Below are positions 62,993-64,000 of a DNA stretch of 64,000 nt, in pieces (position 1 is the stretch's first letter; each line of letters begins with the position of its first letter). The DNA lies in the NCBI GenBank assembly GCA_027315315.1, contig DAHUYG010000038.1, forward strand, positions 1 to 64,000. Direction: 5' to 3'. The position numbers and the translations under genes were made by a program. This stretch comes from Acidimicrobiaceae bacterium. GTDB lineage: Bacteria; Actinomycetota; Acidimicrobiia; Acidimicrobiales; RAAP-2. The notes under the pieces are model-generated. The model had not been told where the DNA came from and did not search any database. It was given only the letters and a program-made list of their open reading frames with translations.

Positions 62993-64000
62993 CCGACGTT
63001 ACCGAACGGCCGCTCCCGCTCGGGATCCCGACCGACGATCCCGAGCATCCGGTCTTCCGCAACGTCGATGACAAGGCGCAGCGGATCTTCCTCTGGCAAT
63101 ACGAGCGGTCCCGCGAGCAGCTCGTCACGCTCTACAACCGCGCCTCGGTCTCGCAGTGGAGCAGCACCCGGGACCTCGACTGGTCGACCGAGGTCGACCC
63201 GGAGCGCTATGTGGACACCGGGGACTCGGCGATGCGCCTCTACCGGGAGGCGGGCAAGGTCCCCGGCTCCCCCATCGCCTCGTGGGGGGACAAGGAGTAC
63301 CTCCAGCTCGCCCTCGAGCTCCAGAAGGCGTCCCTCAGCCAGTTCATGCACGGCGAGCAGGGCGCCATGATGACCGCGGCCAAGATCGTCGAGACCGTGC
63401 CGTGGATCGACGCCCGCTACTACGCGGCGACCCAGACGATGGACGAGGCCCGTCACACCGAGGTCTTCGCGCGCTATCTCCAAGAGAAGCTGGGCGAGCC
63501 GTACCCGATGAGCCCCTTCCTCGAGGAGCAGATCATGGTGCTGCTCGAGGACGGCCGCTGGGACATCGCCTATCTCGGCATGCAGGTGATCATCGAGAGC
63601 CTGGCGCTCGCGGCGTTCGGCGACATGCACCGGCGCACCGAGGAGCCGCTCTTGAAGAAGCTCCTCCGCTACGTGATGGCCGACGAGGCCCGCCATGTCG
63701 CCTTCGGGATCCTCAGCCTCTCGGAGCTGTACTCCGAGCTGACCGACGCCGAGTTGAAGGACCGACAGGAGTTTCTCCTCGAGAACACCCTCCGTAATCG
63801 GACCCGGGCCACCACCCCCGAGGTGTGGGAGCGCCTCGGTGTCGACCCCACCGTGCTGCTCCCCTACCTCATGGAGGCCGCGACCAAGATCGAGGGCGGG
63901 TTCAACCGGGCGATCATGAAGGGGTTCTTCTCCAAGCTCGTGCCCAACGTGAAGAAGCTCGGGCTGCTGGAGGCCAACAACGGCTACCTACGCAAGGCGT
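62989..64000 (+). CDS. Ferritin-like diiron protein (R2/AurF-like oxygenase), partial
   Basis: 337 codons before the window edge. Four-helix diiron ligands are present: Glu123 (FMHGEQGAM), DEARH 152-156, Glu203 (VIIESLAL) and DEARH 232-236. This is the ribonucleotide-reductase-R2-like or AurF-like oxygenase pattern. A strong ribosome binding site (AGAGGAG) precedes ATG 62989. The TetR gene just upstream suggests inducible control by a substrate. The 3' end is missing. Confidence 0.85.
   Translation, partial: MTDVTERPLPLGIPTDDPEHPVFRNVDDKAQRIFLWQYERSREQLVTLYNRASVSQWSSTRDLDWSTEVDPERYVDTGDSAMRLYREAGKVPGSPIASWGDKEYLQLALELQKASLSQFMHGEQGAMMTAAKIVETVPWIDARYYAATQTMDEARHTEVFARYLQEKLGEPYPMSPFLEEQIMVLLEDGRWDIAYLGMQVIIESLALAAFGDMHRRTEEPLLKKLLRYVMADEARHVAFGILSLSELYSELTDAELKDRQEFLLENTLRNRTRATTPEVWERLGVDPTVLLPYLMEAATKIEGGFNRAIMKGFFSKLVPNVKKLGLLEANNGYLRKA

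Overview
The window is high-GC DNA (roughly 70% by eye) with very dense coding, many stop/start overlaps of the ATGA and GTGA kind, and frequent GTG starts. The gene content points to an actinobacterium: phosphatidylinositol-mannoside genes, a mycothiol-type ligase (MshC), coenzyme F420 enzymes, and a block (aspS to thrS) that parallels the Mycobacterium tuberculosis Rv2583c-Rv2614c neighbourhood. An Acidimicrobiia-like lineage is my inference, not something I can prove from this piece.

Region 1 (1-19.2 kb, all on the minus strand) is housekeeping: the first codons of probable alaS, then rarA, aspS, hisS and rel (ppGpp synthetase/hydrolase), secF-secD-yajC, ruvB-ruvA-ruvC, yebC, pdxT-pdxS, an M48 membrane peptidase, and the PI/PIM genes pimA, patA-like and pgsA. 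Region 2 (19.3-30.7 kb) holds a divergent EF-G-like GTPase and cofE, then HIT, thrS, mshC-like and npdG on the minus strand, fabI/inhA on the plus strand, and three glycosyltransferases.

Region 3 (30.7-44.6 kb) is the late cobalamin block. A B12 riboswitch at about 40.79-40.92 kb heads a seven-gene minus-strand operon: cobU, cobS, cbiB, cobC/cobD-type decarboxylase, cobQ, cobN and a fused ChlI/ChlD chelatase subunit. Divergent cobO and the more distant cobB lie on the plus strand, separated by a DinB-family gene and a 5'-truncated IS110 transposase.

Region 4 (44.6-50.5 kb) carries the remains of a homogentisate 1,2-dioxygenase gene broken by two stops and three frameshifts, with intact MBL-fold and FAH-family genes beside it, then a GNAT, a phosphotransferase, an F420-type Ddn protein and a small membrane protein.

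Region 5 (50.6-58.0 kb) is the corrin-ring operon: cobI, cobM, cbiD, cobL, a cbiG-cobJ fusion, a 2[4Fe-4S] ferredoxin and a cobH-cbiX fusion, all start/stop coupled. It has no riboswitch, but a perfect 10-bp inverted repeat abuts its -10 element. Together regions 3 and 5 cover most of the anaerobic-type B12 pathway, with both a CbiX-type and a CobN-type chelatase. Region 6 (58.0-64.0 kb) has an aldo/keto reductase, a SCO6745-like protein, an MBL-fold protein, a serine beta-lactamase-like hydrolase, and a TetR regulator that overlaps a diiron ferritin-like oxygenase running off the window.

A recurring regulatory theme is a TANNNT -10 box 6-8 nt before the start codon, suggesting leaderless mRNAs. 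Several convergent gene pairs share an inverted repeat that spans both stop codons. I saw no tRNA, rRNA, CRISPR array or prophage, and no gene-free stretch above 300 bases.
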